Origin: Clostridium bowmanii
Lineage (GTDB): Bacteria > Bacillota > Clostridia > Clostridiales > Clostridiaceae
Direction of reading: 5' to 3'
Length of the DNA: 64,000 nt
NCBI RefSeq assembly: GCF_018861315.1
Contig: NZ_JAHLDL010000007.1
Coordinates: forward strand, 108,033 to 172,032
Under the pieces are notes generated by a model. The model was not told the origin of the DNA. It saw only the letters and a program-made list of their open reading frames with translations, and did no database searches. The translations under genes and the position numbers were made by a program. This document shows, in pieces, positions 20,268 through 30,134 of this stretch (positions are counted from its first letter, which is position 1; each line of letters opens with the position of its first letter).

Positions 20268-21542
20268 ATGTACAATTTGTTTAAGTTAAATAATGGTTTA
20301 AGGGTTGTAGTTGAATCTATAGAATATGTAAATTCAGTAAGTGTTGGTCTATGGGTAGAAAATGGTTCAAGAAATGAAAACGCAAGCAATAATGGAATAT
20401 CACATTTTATTGAGCATATGCTTTTTAAAGGAACACCGGATAGAACTGCAAAGCAAATTGCTGAAGCTATTGAAGATGTGGGTGGTCAAATAAATGCATT
20501 TACGGGTAAGGAAGTTACATGCTTTTATATAAAAGCATTAGATACACATTTAGAATTGTCCCTGGATATTTTGTCAGACATGCTTTTCAATAGTAATTTT
20601 TCAGAAGATGAAATTGAAAAAGAAAAAGGTGTAGTTGTTGAAGAAATTAATATGAGCGAAGATTCACCAGAGGATGTTTTAATGGAGTTACATACAAAAG
20701 CAATATGGGATAGGGATTCTATTTCGTTACCTATTTTAGGAACTATGGATACTGTAAAATCATTTAGTAAAAAAGTGATAGTAGATTATGTAGACTCATA
20801 TTATATACCGGAAAACTCAGTTATATCAATTTCAGGTAAATTTGATATGAAAAATATAGAAGAGCTACTTGAAAAGTATTTTGGTAAATGGCACACTAAA
20901 AATAAAAATATTACTAAGTATAGTAGTCCTCAGTTATTAAATAATCATTATTTCAGAAAAAAAGATATTGAACAACTTCATGTAAGTCTGGGAATTCCTG
21001 GAGTGGAGATTGGTAATGACGATACATATGCTCTAATATTACTGAGTAATATATTAGGTGGAGGAGCTTCCTCACTACTGTTTCAAAAAATACGTGAAGA
21101 GTTAGGGGTGTGCTACTCAATATATTCTTATATATCAGCTTTTAAAAATACAGGAATTGTGAGCGTTTACGCGGGACTTAATCCTTCTAATGCTGAGAGT
21201 GCTATTGATGCAATAAAACAAGAAGTTAGTAAATTTGCAAAATCAGGAATTGATAATGAAAGATTATACAAGGCTAAAGAACAATTAAAAGGTAGCTATA
21301 TTCTAGGTCTTGAAAGCACAAGCAGTAGAATGTTTAGTAATGGAAAATCGGTAATGTTTTTGAATAAGATAAATACACCTAAAGATGTACTTAGAAAAAT
21401 TGATGAAATAAATATGTCAAGGGTCAACTCTGTAATGGAAAAGACTTTTAAAAATGGTATAATAAATTCAGCCTATGTAGGTAAAGAAAAACAAATGGTG
21501 GAAAAACTTTTTAAAGGTAACATTATTTCACTAGATAAGTAA
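20268..21542 (+). CDS. ymxG: M16-family zinc peptidase (processing-peptidase-like, YmxG type)
   Basis: Predicted cytosolic zinc protease of the pitrilysin superfamily. The inverted zinc motif HFIEH is at about residue 45, with the further family segments GGQINAFTGKEVTCFY and a later ILGGGASSLLFQKIREELG. Length is 424 residues, the usual size for single-chain bacterial members of this subgroup. In Bacillus and Clostridium it sits between pnp and the dapG/ymxH region, as here. The physiological substrate is unknown. Confidence 0.88.
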   Translation: MYNLFKLNNGLRVVVESIEYVNSVSVGLWVENGSRNENASNNGISHFIEHMLFKGTPDRTAKQIAEAIEDVGGQINAFTGKEVTCFYIKALDTHLELSLDILSDMLFNSNFSEDEIEKEKGVVVEEINMSEDSPEDVLMELHTKAIWDRDSISLPILGTMDTVKSFSKKVIVDYVDSYYIPENSVISISGKFDMKNIEELLEKYFGKWHTKNKNITKYSSPQLLNNHYFRKKDIEQLHVSLGIPGVEIGNDDTYALILLSNILGGGASSLLFQKIREELGVCYSIYSYISAFKNTGIVSVYAGLNPSNAESAIDAIKQEVSKFAKSGIDNERLYKAKEQLKGSYILGLESTSSRMFSNGKSVMFLNKINTPKDVLRKIDEINMSRVNSVMEKTFKNGIINSAYVGKEKQMVEKLFKGNIISLDK

Positions 21543-21601
21543 ATTAATTTATAAAAATATAGAAATTATGCATAACACCTCAACGTATTCCATAGTATTT
21601 T

Positions 21602-21651
21602 AGGGGCATGAAAATAAATAAAAGGTACTCGTTTTTTATTTTCATGTCCCT
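21602..21651. repeat. 16-base-pair hairpin between the M16 peptidase and the YlmC-type gene
   Basis: AGGGGCATGAAAATAA (21602-21617) pairs with TTATTTTCATGTCCCT (21636-21651) with one G-T wobble. No T-run follows on either strand, so it may be a leader element or processing site rather than a classical terminator. The downstream ribosome binding site GAGGAGGG is at 21665-21672. Confidence 0.6.
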
Positions 21652-21679
21652 TAATAGTATTGTTGAGGAGGGTTTTTAC

Positions 21680-21955
21680 ATGGAAGATAATATAAAACTG
21701 TATAGTGAAATGGAAAGATATGAAATTATCAATATTAATGATGGTGATAAATATAGCAATTTAGGTAATAATGATGTTGTCATTGATGAGAACGGTCTTT
21801 TAAAATTTTTAATTATTAATGGAGGCAGTTCTAAATTTAGTTTTTTTAAAAGTAATGATATAATTGAAGTACCTTGGGACTATGTTAAAAAAATTGGTTC
21901 TAGAACTATAATAATTGATGTCGATAATGAATTTTTAAAAAAATCGCATATTTAA
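21680..21955 (+). CDS. YlmC/YmxH family sporulation-associated PRC-barrel protein
   Basis: Small protein of 91 residues with a beta-rich PRC-barrel pattern (MERYEIININDGDKYSNLG, then GLLKFLIINGG and VPWDYVKKIGSRTIIIDVD). Members are common in spore-formers and often called YlmC/YmxH family sporulation proteins; the biochemical role is not known. The frame runs back to 21608 through a hairpin, but ATG 21680 follows GAGGAGGG at good spacing. Sixteen bases separate it from aspartokinase. Confidence 0.8.
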   Translation: MEDNIKLYSEMERYEIININDGDKYSNLGNNDVVIDENGLLKFLIINGGSSKFSFFKSNDIIEVPWDYVKKIGSRTIIIDVDNEFLKKSHI

Positions 21956-21970
21956 TTTTGGAGGATATAA

Positions 21971-23161
21971 ATGAAGATATTAGTGCAAAAGTTTGGCGGC
22001 ACATCCGTTTCAACGGAGGAAAAAAGAAAACTTGTAGCCTGCAAGGTAATAAACGCAAAGGCAGAAGGCTATTTTCCCGTGGTGGTGGTATCTGCTATGG
22101 GAAGAAAAGGTGAACCTTATGCTACAGATACGCTGCTATCTTTGGTAGATGATAAATTCAAAGATTTAAATCCATTAGCAATAGATTTACTAATGAGTTG
22201 TGGTGAGACTATAAGTACTGTAATAATGTGCAATGAGTTAAACAATAGTAATATTGATGCTGTACCGCTAACTGGCGGACAAGCAGGTATAATTACGGAT
22301 TGTAATTATAACAATGCGGCAATAATAAATGTGGACACAAAAAAAATCTTGAGTATTTTACAAAATGGAAAGATTCCTGTAGTAGCTGGGTTTCAAGGCA
22401 GAGACGGAAATGACTATATTACAACTATAGGTAGAGGTGGAAGTGATGTTACTGCTGCAATATTAGGTGCGGCACTTAATGCAGTAGAGACACAAATATA
22501 CACTGATGTAGATGGAATTATGACAGCAGATCCAAGAATAGTTTCTGAAGCAACTTTAATAAAAAAAATAAGTTATGACGAGATTTTTCAGTTTGCCGAT
22601 CAAGGAGCTAAGGTCATACATCCAAGAGCTGTTGAAATATCTAGAAAGTATAATATACCACTTGTAATAAAAAACACTATGAATGACTGTGATGGAACTG
22701 TAATTAGCAACTTGGGGAGTCAAGCTTTTGAAAATATAATCACAGGGATTACACATATGAATAACAGAGTTCAAATAAAAATATGCAAAAATTCAGATCC
22801 TAGTTATGATAATCTTTTTGATATTTTAGCTGAAAATCTTATAAGTATAGATCTTATAAATGTTTTTCCTAAGGAAAAAATATTTACTATTGATGATAAG
22901 GATTTTATAAAATTTGAAAATTTAATTAAGCGTAGTAATATGTCATATTCTTTTGTTAAGGATTGTAGTAAGATTTCAATTATAGGTTCTAAAATGAGAG
23001 GCATACCTGGTGTTATGGCCAGGATACTCAAGGCATTAACTAGAGAAAAAATTGAAGTACTGCAAACAGCAGATTCTCATATGACTATATGGTGTCTTGT
23101 AGAAACGGAATATGCTGAAAAAGCAATTAATGCACTGCACAGGGAATTTAAATTAGGATAA
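21971..23161 (+). CDS. dapG: Aspartate kinase
   Basis: Phosphorylates aspartate, the first step to lysine, threonine, methionine and the diaminopimelate of cell wall and spore dipicolinate. The 396-residue protein has the amino-acid kinase opening VQKFGGTSVS, then SCGETIS and TIGRGGSDVTAA, and two C-terminal ACT regulatory repeats (about 265-396). The position next to the YlmC/YmxH-type gene and ahead of tepA-ftsK resembles Bacillus dapG, the diaminopimelate-sensitive isozyme; that allosteric assignment is inferred. No lysine riboswitch is visible upstream. Confidence 0.88.
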   Translation: MKILVQKFGGTSVSTEEKRKLVACKVINAKAEGYFPVVVVSAMGRKGEPYATDTLLSLVDDKFKDLNPLAIDLLMSCGETISTVIMCNELNNSNIDAVPLTGGQAGIITDCNYNNAAIINVDTKKILSILQNGKIPVVAGFQGRDGNDYITTIGRGGSDVTAAILGAALNAVETQIYTDVDGIMTADPRIVSEATLIKKISYDEIFQFADQGAKVIHPRAVEISRKYNIPLVIKNTMNDCDGTVISNLGSQAFENIITGITHMNNRVQIKICKNSDPSYDNLFDILAENLISIDLINVFPKEKIFTIDDKDFIKFENLIKRSNMSYSFVKDCSKISIIGSKMRGIPGVMARILKALTREKIEVLQTADSHMTIWCLVETEYAEKAINALHREFKLG

Positions 23162-23218
23162 AAAATGTATATAGTTTCTCTTAATGCACAAAATATAGAT
23201 GGATTAGGAGGAATGCAA

Positions 23219-23926
23219 ATGTCAAAAGCTGAAAAAAACAAAGAAGATAAGAAAAGTAAAATTATTGTGGAAACTTCAAATCAGCAGGTAGAAAACATCA
23301 AAGAACTGGGAGTAACTAATGTTCCAACTCAAGACGATAAAATTCAAATTTTGTCTATTATTGGCCAAATAGAAGGACATATGATGCTATCGCCTCAAAC
23401 TAAAACTACTAAATATGAACATGTGATTCCAGAGCTAATTGCTATGGAAAGAGATGAAAAAGTAAAAGGTATTCTTATAGTTCTAAATACTGTAGGAGGA
23501 GATGTGGAAGCAGGCCTTGCCATAGCGGAGATGATTAGGAGTGTTAGCAAACCAACTGTATCACTGGTAGTTGGAGGCGGCCATTCAATTGGAATACCAC
23601 TGGCAACAGCTGCTGTGTATTCATTCATCTCTCCATCTGCAACTATGATCATTCATCCTATAAGAATGAATGGACTTATAATAGGTGTACCTCAAACTTT
23701 TGATTATTTTAATAAAATGCAAGAACGAATAACTGAATTTATTATTAGAACTTCCAAAATCGATAAGGAAACCGTAAACAGATTAATGCATCAAACTGAT
23801 GAACTATTAAATGATATGGGTACTATACTTATCGGAAAACAAGCAGTTGATAATGGATTGATAGATGAAGTTGGTGGAATTAGTGCAGCATTATCAAAAT
23901 TAAATCAAATGATAGACGAAGCATAA
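23219..23926 (+). CDS. tepA: ClpP-family serine protease, TepA type
   Basis: Relative of ClpP known in Bacillus as translocation-enhancing protein TepA (YmfB). The 235-residue product has a charged N-terminal 40 residues and then the ClpP fold: LNTVGGDVEAGLAIAEMI, the Ser nucleophile context GGGHSIGIPLA and the His context TMIIHPIRM. The open frame reaches to 23165 just after dapG, but ATG 23219 is seven bases from AGGAGG at 23206-23211. It immediately precedes ftsK, as in Bacillus. The client is unknown. Confidence 0.86.
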   Translation: MSKAEKNKEDKKSKIIVETSNQQVENIKELGVTNVPTQDDKIQILSIIGQIEGHMMLSPQTKTTKYEHVIPELIAMERDEKVKGILIVLNTVGGDVEAGLAIAEMIRSVSKPTVSLVVGGGHSIGIPLATAAVYSFISPSATMIIHPIRMNGLIIGVPQTFDYFNKMQERITEFIIRTSKIDKETVNRLMHQTDELLNDMGTILIGKQAVDNGLIDEVGGISAALSKLNQMIDEA

Positions 23927-23975
23927 AAATAGATATAAATAGGTTTAAATGGCCTATTTATATCTATTTTATTGA
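23926..23975 (+). terminator. tepA terminator
   Basis: A perfect 18-base-pair stem pairs 23926-23943 (starting AAAATAGATATAAATAGG) with 23953-23970 (CCTATTTATATCTATTTT) around a nine-base loop. It begins at the last base of the stop codon. The T-rich end of the stem and ATTGAGTTTT behind it give the tail. Confidence 0.75.
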
Positions 23976-24102
23976 GTTTTTACAAAATCAATGGAATTAG
24001 AATGTTTTTTTTATGAATATAGTTTAAATTCATATATAAATATAATTAAAGTTAAAGGAGATTTATAAAATTTGTAGAAATATTAAGAATGGAGGTGATA
24101 CT

Positions 24103-26433
24103 TTGGCTAGAAAGAAAACTAAATCTAAAGTTACGAGTAGAGTAGATGCCGATAGTGAAATTTTTGGAATTATCTTAATTACAGTAGGCATATTAATTTT
24201 ATTTAGTATATTCTCTACTATTTTTTCAAGTTCTGGTTCTATATCAGGTACCATAGGTGATTTTATTAATCATTTGCTTTTTGCAATTTTAGGGGTGGGT
24301 GCTTACCTTTCTCCGTTTTTGATAATATTTATTGGTATTTGCAAAATTGTTAAGAAACGTAAGATAAACTTCAGTAAGAAGTTTTATGGAATAATACTTT
24401 TTATAATAAATACGTTGCTATGTATACAAATGTTATCTTTAAGTAAGTATTATACTAAAGGAGAATTTTCAACTGGAATAAGTAAAATATACAATTCTGG
24501 AAGTGCAATGCATGGTGGGATTATTAGTTATTCTATTGATGTAATAATGCATACACTGTTTGGGGCTGTAGGAAGTTTTATAATTTTCATTGGCATTTAT
24601 GTTATATGTTTAATTTTAATATTAAAAATATCCTTGAATGATATCATCTTTAATCTGAAGGATAGATTTATGATCAAAAGGACTAAAAGGAGTAATGAGA
24701 GTAAGAAATTATATATTGAGAATAATGAAAAGCAAGAAGAATTAGTAGTTCCAAGTGAAGAAAAGAATGAATTTATTAAAGGCATTAACAATAAGATAAA
24801 AATATTTGATTTTTTAAGGACAAATGAAATTGCTACAGAAGGAGAAGCTGAAGCCGATGCCGATGCTGATGCAGAAGATAAAGAGGAAATTGTAAGTAAT
24901 ATTAAACAAGGCAACACGCGAGGTCCTAAAGAAAATCACTTAGATAATTCTATTAAACAAGAATTAGAAAAAGAAATTCAATTTCATAGTGTGAACTCAA
25001 AGCCAAACTTTAAATATGAATTTCCAACTGTAGACTTATTAAATGAAAATACTACTTCTAAAATGAATAAAAATGATAAAAGAGAATTACTCAGTAGTGC
25101 AAATAAATTGCAGGAGACCTTAAGTAGCTTTGGAGTTGAAGCAAAAGTTATTCAGGTTACAAAAGGCCCGTCAGTAACGAGATTTGAGCTTCAACCAAAT
25201 GCTGGTGTTAAAGTAAGTAAAATTGTGAACTTAGCAGATGATATTGCACTAAATTTAGCTTCCTCTGGTGTAAGAATTGAAGCCCCCATACCCGGTAAGG
25301 CAGCTGTAGGAATTGAAGTGCCAAATAAAGAATTAAGTGCAGTATATTTAAGGGAAGTCATTGAGTCTAATGAATTTTCAGCTGCAAATAAAAATTTATC
25401 CTTTAGTTTGGGAAAAGATATAGGCGGTAATTGTGTTGTTTCAGATTTAACGAAAATGCCGCATTTACTGGTAGCAGGAGCTACAGGCTCTGGAAAAAGT
25501 GTTTGTATAAATTCATTAATTATAAGTTTGCTTTATAAATATTCTCCAGAGGAAGTTAAGCTCTTATTAATTGATCCTAAGGTAGTTGAATTAAATATTT
25601 ATAATGGAATACCTCATCTATTGATACCAGTTGTAACAGACCCTAAAAAATCTGCAGGTGCTTTAAATTGGGCTGTAAATGAAATGACAAGAAGGTACAA
25701 ACTTTTTGCTGAGAACAATGTACGTAATATTGAAGGATATAATGAATTAGCTACTAAGGGTATTATGGAAAATAAATTACCTTGGATAGTAATTATAATT
25801 GATGAGTTAGCAGACCTTATGACGGTTTGTGCGAGTGATGTAGAAGAATACATAGGAAGACTTGCACAAATGGCAAGAGCTGCGGGTATGCATTTAGTAA
25901 TTGCAACACAACGGCCCTCAGTGGACGTTATTACAGGTGTTATAAAGGCCAATATACCCTCAAGAATATCCTTTGCAGTTTCAAGTCAAATAGATTCAAG
26001 AACAATTTTAGATTCTGCTGGTGCTGAGAAATTGCTAGGTAAAGGAGATATGCTTTTTTACCCCGTGGGAGAGGCTAAACCAGTTAGAATTCAAGGTGCT
26101 TTTGTATCCGAAGAAGAAATTGAGCGAGTAGTCGATTTTATAAAAAGCCAGAAAACAGAATTAAACTATGAAAAAGAAATAATAGACGAAATAGAAGGCA
26201 CTTTAAATAATAAACAGGAGGAGGAGGCTATTGATGAATTATTAAATGAAGCAATTAGGATAATTGTTGAAAATGATCAAGCCTCCACTTCCTTATTGCA
26301 ACGTAAGCTTAAAATAGGGTATAATAGAGCAGCAAGAATTATAGATCAAATGGAGGAACGCGGAATTATTTCAAGTAGAAATGGAAGCAAACCAAGAGAA
26401 GTTTTATTGAGTCATAGTGAATTAAAAGATTAA
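24103..26433 (+). CDS. ftsK: DNA translocase FtsK/SpoIIIE
   Basis: Membrane-anchored ATPase that pumps DNA through the septum during division and, in spore-formers, into the forespore. The 776-residue protein has four hydrophobic N-terminal segments (about 20-180), a poorly conserved linker containing the alternating acid run EAEADADADAEDKEE near residue 250, and the motor with Walker A GATGSGKS near 460 and Walker B VIIIDELADLM near 567. The winged-helix gamma domain (LLQRKLKIGYNRAARIIDQM) is at the end. TTG start after GGAGGTGAT. Confidence 0.95.
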   Translation: MARKKTKSKVTSRVDADSEIFGIILITVGILILFSIFSTIFSSSGSISGTIGDFINHLLFAILGVGAYLSPFLIIFIGICKIVKKRKINFSKKFYGIILFIINTLLCIQMLSLSKYYTKGEFSTGISKIYNSGSAMHGGIISYSIDVIMHTLFGAVGSFIIFIGIYVICLILILKISLNDIIFNLKDRFMIKRTKRSNESKKLYIENNEKQEELVVPSEEKNEFIKGINNKIKIFDFLRTNEIATEGEAEADADADAEDKEEIVSNIKQGNTRGPKENHLDNSIKQELEKEIQFHSVNSKPNFKYEFPTVDLLNENTTSKMNKNDKRELLSSANKLQETLSSFGVEAKVIQVTKGPSVTRFELQPNAGVKVSKIVNLADDIALNLASSGVRIEAPIPGKAAVGIEVPNKELSAVYLREVIESNEFSAANKNLSFSLGKDIGGNCVVSDLTKMPHLLVAGATGSGKSVCINSLIISLLYKYSPEEVKLLLIDPKVVELNIYNGIPHLLIPVVTDPKKSAGALNWAVNEMTRRYKLFAENNVRNIEGYNELATKGIMENKLPWIVIIIDELADLMTVCASDVEEYIGRLAQMARAAGMHLVIATQRPSVDVITGVIKANIPSRISFAVSSQIDSRTILDSAGAEKLLGKGDMLFYPVGEAKPVRIQGAFVSEEEIERVVDFIKSQKTELNYEKEIIDEIEGTLNNKQEEEAIDELLNEAIRIIVENDQASTSLLQRKLKIGYNRAARIIDQMEERGIISSRNGSKPREVLLSHSELKD

Positions 26434-26621
26434 TTTAATAAATTTTTATAAGAAAAATTGCAAATACCCTTGTTTAATTTGTAAATCACATTTACAATAA
26501 TTTATGTGTACAAATGTAGGCAGATAATGCTAAAAATAATTATGGGTCTGCAAAAACAAAAAAGGAGGATAATACTTAATAAATATTATCTACCCCGAGA
26601 GACAAACAAGGAGGATGACTG

Positions 26622-27959
26622 GTGGAAAAATTAAAAGTTGGAGTTATAAATTTAGGTTGTGATAAAAATAGAATTGATAGTGAAATTATAATAGGCAGTT
26701 TAAGTGAAAGATATGATATGACAAATGATCCTAAACTTGCGAATATTATTTTAGTGAATACTTGTGGATTTATAGAATCTTCAAAACAAGAATCAATAGA
26801 CACTATTCTAGAAATGTCAGAATACAAAAAGAAATATAAGTGTACAGTATTAATTGCAACTGGTTGCTTAACTCAGCGTTATGGTGCGGAACTGCTTGAA
26901 CTTATGCCAGAACTTGATATAATGCTAGGCGTTAACGATTATAACAAGTTACTAAGTAGTATAGAAGAGGTGCTTTTAAAAAATACCAAAGTACAACATT
27001 GTACTTACAGTGATGAGAATATTAATGAAGGTGAAAGAGTTTTAACTACAGGAACTTACTCTGCTTATATTAGAATATCAGAGGGATGTGATAATGCTTG
27101 CGCATATTGTGCAATACCGCTTATAAGAGGGAAATATAGAAGTAGAAAGATGGAGAATATATTACAAGAGGCTAAGGGCCTAGGTCAGCAAGGTTGCAAG
27201 GAAATTATTTTAGTTGCCCAAGATACCACTAGATATGGAATTGATTTATATGGTAAAAAAACCCTGCACAAGTTGATAAGGGAAATTTCTAAAATAAATG
27301 GAATCCAGTGGATTAGAGTACTTTATTGCTATGCAGAAGAAATGACGGATGAAATTATTAATGAAATAGCGACGAATGATAAAGTTTGCAAATATGTAGA
27401 TATACCAATCCAACATATAAGTGATGATATTCTTAAATCCATGAGAAGAAAAGGAAGAAAGAATATTATAACAGAAAATATAAATAAGATGAGAACAAGC
27501 ATTGTGGGATTAAACCTTAGAACTACATTAATTGTTGGGTTTCCAGGGGAAACAGAGGAGAATTTCGAGGAATTAAAGCAATTTATTGTGGAAACTAAAT
27601 TTGATAAATTGGGAGTTTTCAAGTACTCAATGGAAGATGGTACTGTAGCTTCAGAAATGACAAATCAAATTCCTGAAGAAATAAAAGTGAAACGTGAAGA
27701 AGAACTGATGATTATACAACAAGGTATATCAAAAGAGCTGAACAGTAAAAAAATAGGAAAGATATACAAGGTTTTAGTAGAAGGTGTTGACGGTAAAACA
27801 CATTTTGGTAGGAATTATGAAATGGCACCAGAAGTTGATGGGACTATTTTCTTTGAATCTGATGTGGTTTATAATAAGGGCGAATTTGTTGTAGTAAAGG
27901 TTACTAAAGCTTTAGAATATGATTTAATAGGAGTTGTGTGCTATGAACCTTGCGAATAA
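26622..27959 (+). CDS. rimO: Ribosomal protein uS12 methylthiotransferase
   Basis: Radical-SAM enzyme that methylthiolates an aspartate of ribosomal protein S12. The 445-residue protein has the N-terminal UPF0004 domain with conserved cysteines ([27 protein letters not shown]), the radical-SAM cluster motif [15 protein letters not shown] near residue 150, and a C-terminal TRAM domain. The signature around the cluster and the length fit RimO rather than its paralogue MiaB, encoded at 61058. GTG start seven bases after AAGGAGG. It overlaps pgsA by 17 bases. Confidence 0.93.
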   Translation: MEKLKVGVINLGCDKNRIDSEIIIGSLSERYDMTNDPKLANIILVNTCGFIESSKQESIDTILEMSEYKKKYKCTVLIATGCLTQRYGAELLELMPELDIMLGVNDYNKLLSSIEEVLLKNTKVQHCTYSDENINEGERVLTTGTYSAYIRISEGCDNACAYCAIPLIRGKYRSRKMENILQEAKGLGQQGCKEIILVAQDTTRYGIDLYGKKTLHKLIREISKINGIQWIRVLYCYAEEMTDEIINEIATNDKVCKYVDIPIQHISDDILKSMRRKGRKNIITENINKMRTSIVGLNLRTTLIVGFPGETEENFEELKQFIVETKFDKLGVFKYSMEDGTVASEMTNQIPEEIKVKREEELMIIQQGISKELNSKKIGKIYKVLVEGVDGKTHFGRNYEMAPEVDGTIFFESDVVYNKGEFVVVKVTKALEYDLIGVVCYEPCE

Positions 27960-28503
27960 ACTTACAATGATAAGGATTTTTCTAGTCCCAATATTTTTAG
28001 TATTTATGGTAGTAAAAGGAATACCTTATGGAAAAGAATTGGCTACTGTTATTTTTATATTGGCTTCTCTTACAGATAAATTGGATGGTTATATAGCTAG
28101 AAGTAGAAACCAAATAACCAATTTCGGTAAGTTTATGGATCCACTAGCGGATAAACTCTTGGTAACTGCTGCACTTATATCATTGGTAGAACTTCACATT
28201 GTGCCTAGTTGGGTAGCTATGATTATAATTGCTAGAGAATTTGCAGTTTCAGGACTTAGAACAATAGCTGCTGCAGAAGGAACAGTAATTGCAGCTAGTT
28301 GGTGGGGTAAAATAAAAACTGTTATTCAAATAATAGCAATAATTATAGCTCTGCTATATAATTTAAAAGATTTAAGTCCAGCTTTAAATCCAATTCTAAG
28401 CAACTTAACTAATATATTTATGGCTGCTGCCGTAATTATTACTATAATATCTGGTGTTGACTATTTTGTGAAAAATAAAGATTCAATTAGAGTTGATAAG
28501 TGA
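27943..28503 (+). CDS. pgsA: CDP-diacylglycerol-glycerol-3-phosphate 3-phosphatidyltransferase
   Basis: Membrane enzyme that makes phosphatidylglycerol phosphate from CDP-diacylglycerol (the CdsA product) and glycerol 3-phosphate. The 186-residue protein has the CDP-alcohol phosphotransferase signature [19 protein letters not shown] with the following LADKLL, starting near residue 47, and four to five membrane helices. The ATG lies inside the last codons of rimO, nine bases after GGAG. In Bacillus cinA lies between pgsA and recA; it is absent here. Confidence 0.94.
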   Translation: MNLANKLTMIRIFLVPIFLVFMVVKGIPYGKELATVIFILASLTDKLDGYIARSRNQITNFGKFMDPLADKLLVTAALISLVELHIVPSWVAMIIIAREFAVSGLRTIAAAEGTVIAASWWGKIKTVIQIIAIIIALLYNLKDLSPALNPILSNLTNIFMAAAVIITIISGVDYFVKNKDSIRVDK

Positions 28504-28603
28504 TTAAATTATTATAGTTTGTTAATAATACAAATAAAAGGGTTCCAGCCATAATGTTCCTGACATAATATTTAAGCAACAACATTTCAAGAGGAGGAAA
28601 AAA

Positions 28604-28642
28604 ATGGGAACTCTAATTTTGTGTGTTGACCATGCAAAATAA
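28604..28642 (+). other. Possible 12-codon leader ORF ahead of recA
   Basis: ATG 28604 stands behind a strong GAGGAGG site (28591-28597) and reads MGTLILCVDHAK before TAA. The recA -35 box lies inside it. The ribosome binding site is good, but nothing else supports expression; it may be a relic of a longer gene. Confidence 0.2.
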
Positions 28643-28654
28643 ATAGTGTATACT
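28626..28654 (+). promoter_or_regulatory. recA promoter
   Basis: TTGACC (28626-28631) and TATACT (28649-28654) are spaced by 17 bases. The transcript start is expected near 28661, directly at the LexA site. Confidence 0.85.
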
Positions 28655-28661
28655 TAATATA

Positions 28662-28673
28662 GAACAAACGTTC
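28662..28673. promoter_or_regulatory. LexA (SOS) operator of recA
   Basis: GAACAAACGTTC fits the Gram-positive SOS box core GAAC-N4-GTTC perfectly. It overlaps the predicted start point, so bound LexA would block initiation. The lexA gene itself is not in the window. Confidence 0.88.
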
Positions 28674-28709
28674 GCAACTAAAAGGATGGTGAACCCGAAG
28701 GGGAAATTT

Positions 28710-29777
28710 ATGAATAATGAAAAATTAAAAGCACTAGAAGCAGCTATGGGTCAAATAGAGAAGCAATTCGGTAAAGGTTCTATAATGAAACTTGGAGATA
28801 ATAGTACATTAAATATAGATGCTATATCTACTGGGTGTTTAGGGCTAGACATAGGACTTGGTATAGGTGGGGTGCCTAGAGGAAGAATGATTGAAATTTT
28901 TGGACCAGAATCTTCAGGTAAAACTACAGTTGCACTACATATAGTTGCAGAAGCACAGAAAGAAGGAGGCACAGCTGCATTTATAGACGTAGAACATGCA
29001 CTAGACCCTATTTATGCTAAAGCACTAGGAATTAATATAGATGATTTAATAGTTTCTCAACCAGATACTGGTGAGCAAGCTTTAGAGATTACAGAGGCCT
29101 TAGTTCGATCAGGAGCCATTGATGTTATTGTTGTGGATTCAGTAGCTGCATTGGTACCGAAAGCTGAAATTGAAGGCGAAATGGGAGACTCTCATGTGGG
29201 ACTACAAGCAAGACTTATGTCACAAGCACTAAGAAAACTTGCTGGATCTATAAATAAATCAAAATGTGTTCTTGTGTTTATAAACCAATTAAGAGAAAAA
29301 GTTGGAATAATGTTTGGAAATCCAGAAGTAACTCCTGGCGGTAGAGCATTAAAATTCTATGCTTCCGTTAGATTAGACATTAGAAAAATAGATACAATTA
29401 AACAAGGTGATCAATTTATGGGTAATAGAACAAGAATAAAAATAGTTAAAAATAAAGTAGCACCACCATTTAAACAGGCTGAATTTGATATTATGTACGG
29501 TGAAGGAATATCTACAGAGGGAGATGTTTTGGATATCGGTGTTAAAGAAGAGATTGTACAAAAGAGTGGAGCATGGTTTGCATATGGAGATATACGTCTT
29601 GGACAAGGAAGAGAAAATGCAAAACAATACTTTAAAGATAATGCTCTGGTTATGATAGAAATAGAAAATAAAATCAGGGAAAAATATAATCTGCCATTAT
29701 CAAAAGTACCAGTGATTGATAAAAAAGAAGCAAAACAATTAAAAGAAGCAAAAGAAGCAAGTAAAAAAGAAGCATAA
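28710..29777 (+). CDS. recA: Recombinase RecA
   Basis: DNA-dependent ATPase that drives homologous recombination and triggers LexA self-cleavage. The 355-residue protein has Walker [10 protein letters not shown] near residue 65, the [11 protein letters not shown] segment, the Walker B strand [15 protein letters not shown], and [15 protein letters not shown] with the L2 loop region. The open frame reaches back to 28686, but ATG 28710 behind GAAGGGGA gives the family N-terminus. It is transcribed from a LexA-controlled promoter and followed by its own terminator. Confidence 0.97.
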   Translation: MNNEKLKALEAAMGQIEKQFGKGSIMKLGDNSTLNIDAISTGCLGLDIGLGIGGVPRGRMIEIFGPESSGKTTVALHIVAEAQKEGGTAAFIDVEHALDPIYAKALGINIDDLIVSQPDTGEQALEITEALVRSGAIDVIVVDSVAALVPKAEIEGEMGDSHVGLQARLMSQALRKLAGSINKSKCVLVFINQLREKVGIMFGNPEVTPGGRALKFYASVRLDIRKIDTIKQGDQFMGNRTRIKIVKNKVAPPFKQAEFDIMYGEGISTEGDVLDIGVKEEIVQKSGAWFAYGDIRLGQGRENAKQYFKDNALVMIEIENKIREKYNLPLSKVPVIDKKEAKQLKEAKEASKKEA

Positions 29778-29806
29778 AAGCAAGTTTTTACTTGCTTTTT
29801 TCTTTA
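29776..29806 (+). terminator. recA terminator
   Basis: AAAAGCAAG (29776-29784) pairs with CTTGCTTTT (29791-29799), followed by TTTCTTT. It starts inside the recA stop codon. Confidence 0.85.
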
Positions 29807-30134
29807 ATTATTTATAAGCTACTATTTTTATGATATTTTGTAAATAAAACTGTATATTATAGGTTTAACTAAGGTATATTATTAATATGGTGTGAAATAG
29901 ATGATTTTTACTGGTATATATTGGTAGTAAGCATAATCTTTTTTAATAATAAAAGGTAAATGAAACATTTAAATGTTAAAATCTTGACATTAATTGAAAA
30001 GTAATATAAGATAAATACAAATACTGGTTTAGCATATTCAAATTGCTACCAATTGAATAAATATTACACCTTCTCTGGCTTTCATGTTTACTCTTAAATA
30101 GATTTGAAATAAGCAAGGGAGGTGTTGATAATCA
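29804..30134. other. Non-coding interval recA-rny
   Basis: About 330 bases of AT-rich sequence without a reading frame. It holds the rny promoter listed separately and a long leader of about 115 bases in front of rny. No further strong repeats were recognised. Confidence 0.5.
29984..30012 (+). promoter_or_regulatory. Probable rny promoter
   Basis: TTGACA at 29984-29989 is perfect; the -10 at 30007-30012 is TAAGAT after a 17-base spacer. The start would be near 30019, leaving a leader of about 115 bases. Confidence 0.6.

Noticed and set aside
21543..21679. Lysine riboswitch upstream of the aspartokinase block
   Set aside because: The interval is only about 137 bases and shows one simple hairpin; the multi-helix junction of a lysine riboswitch is not there.
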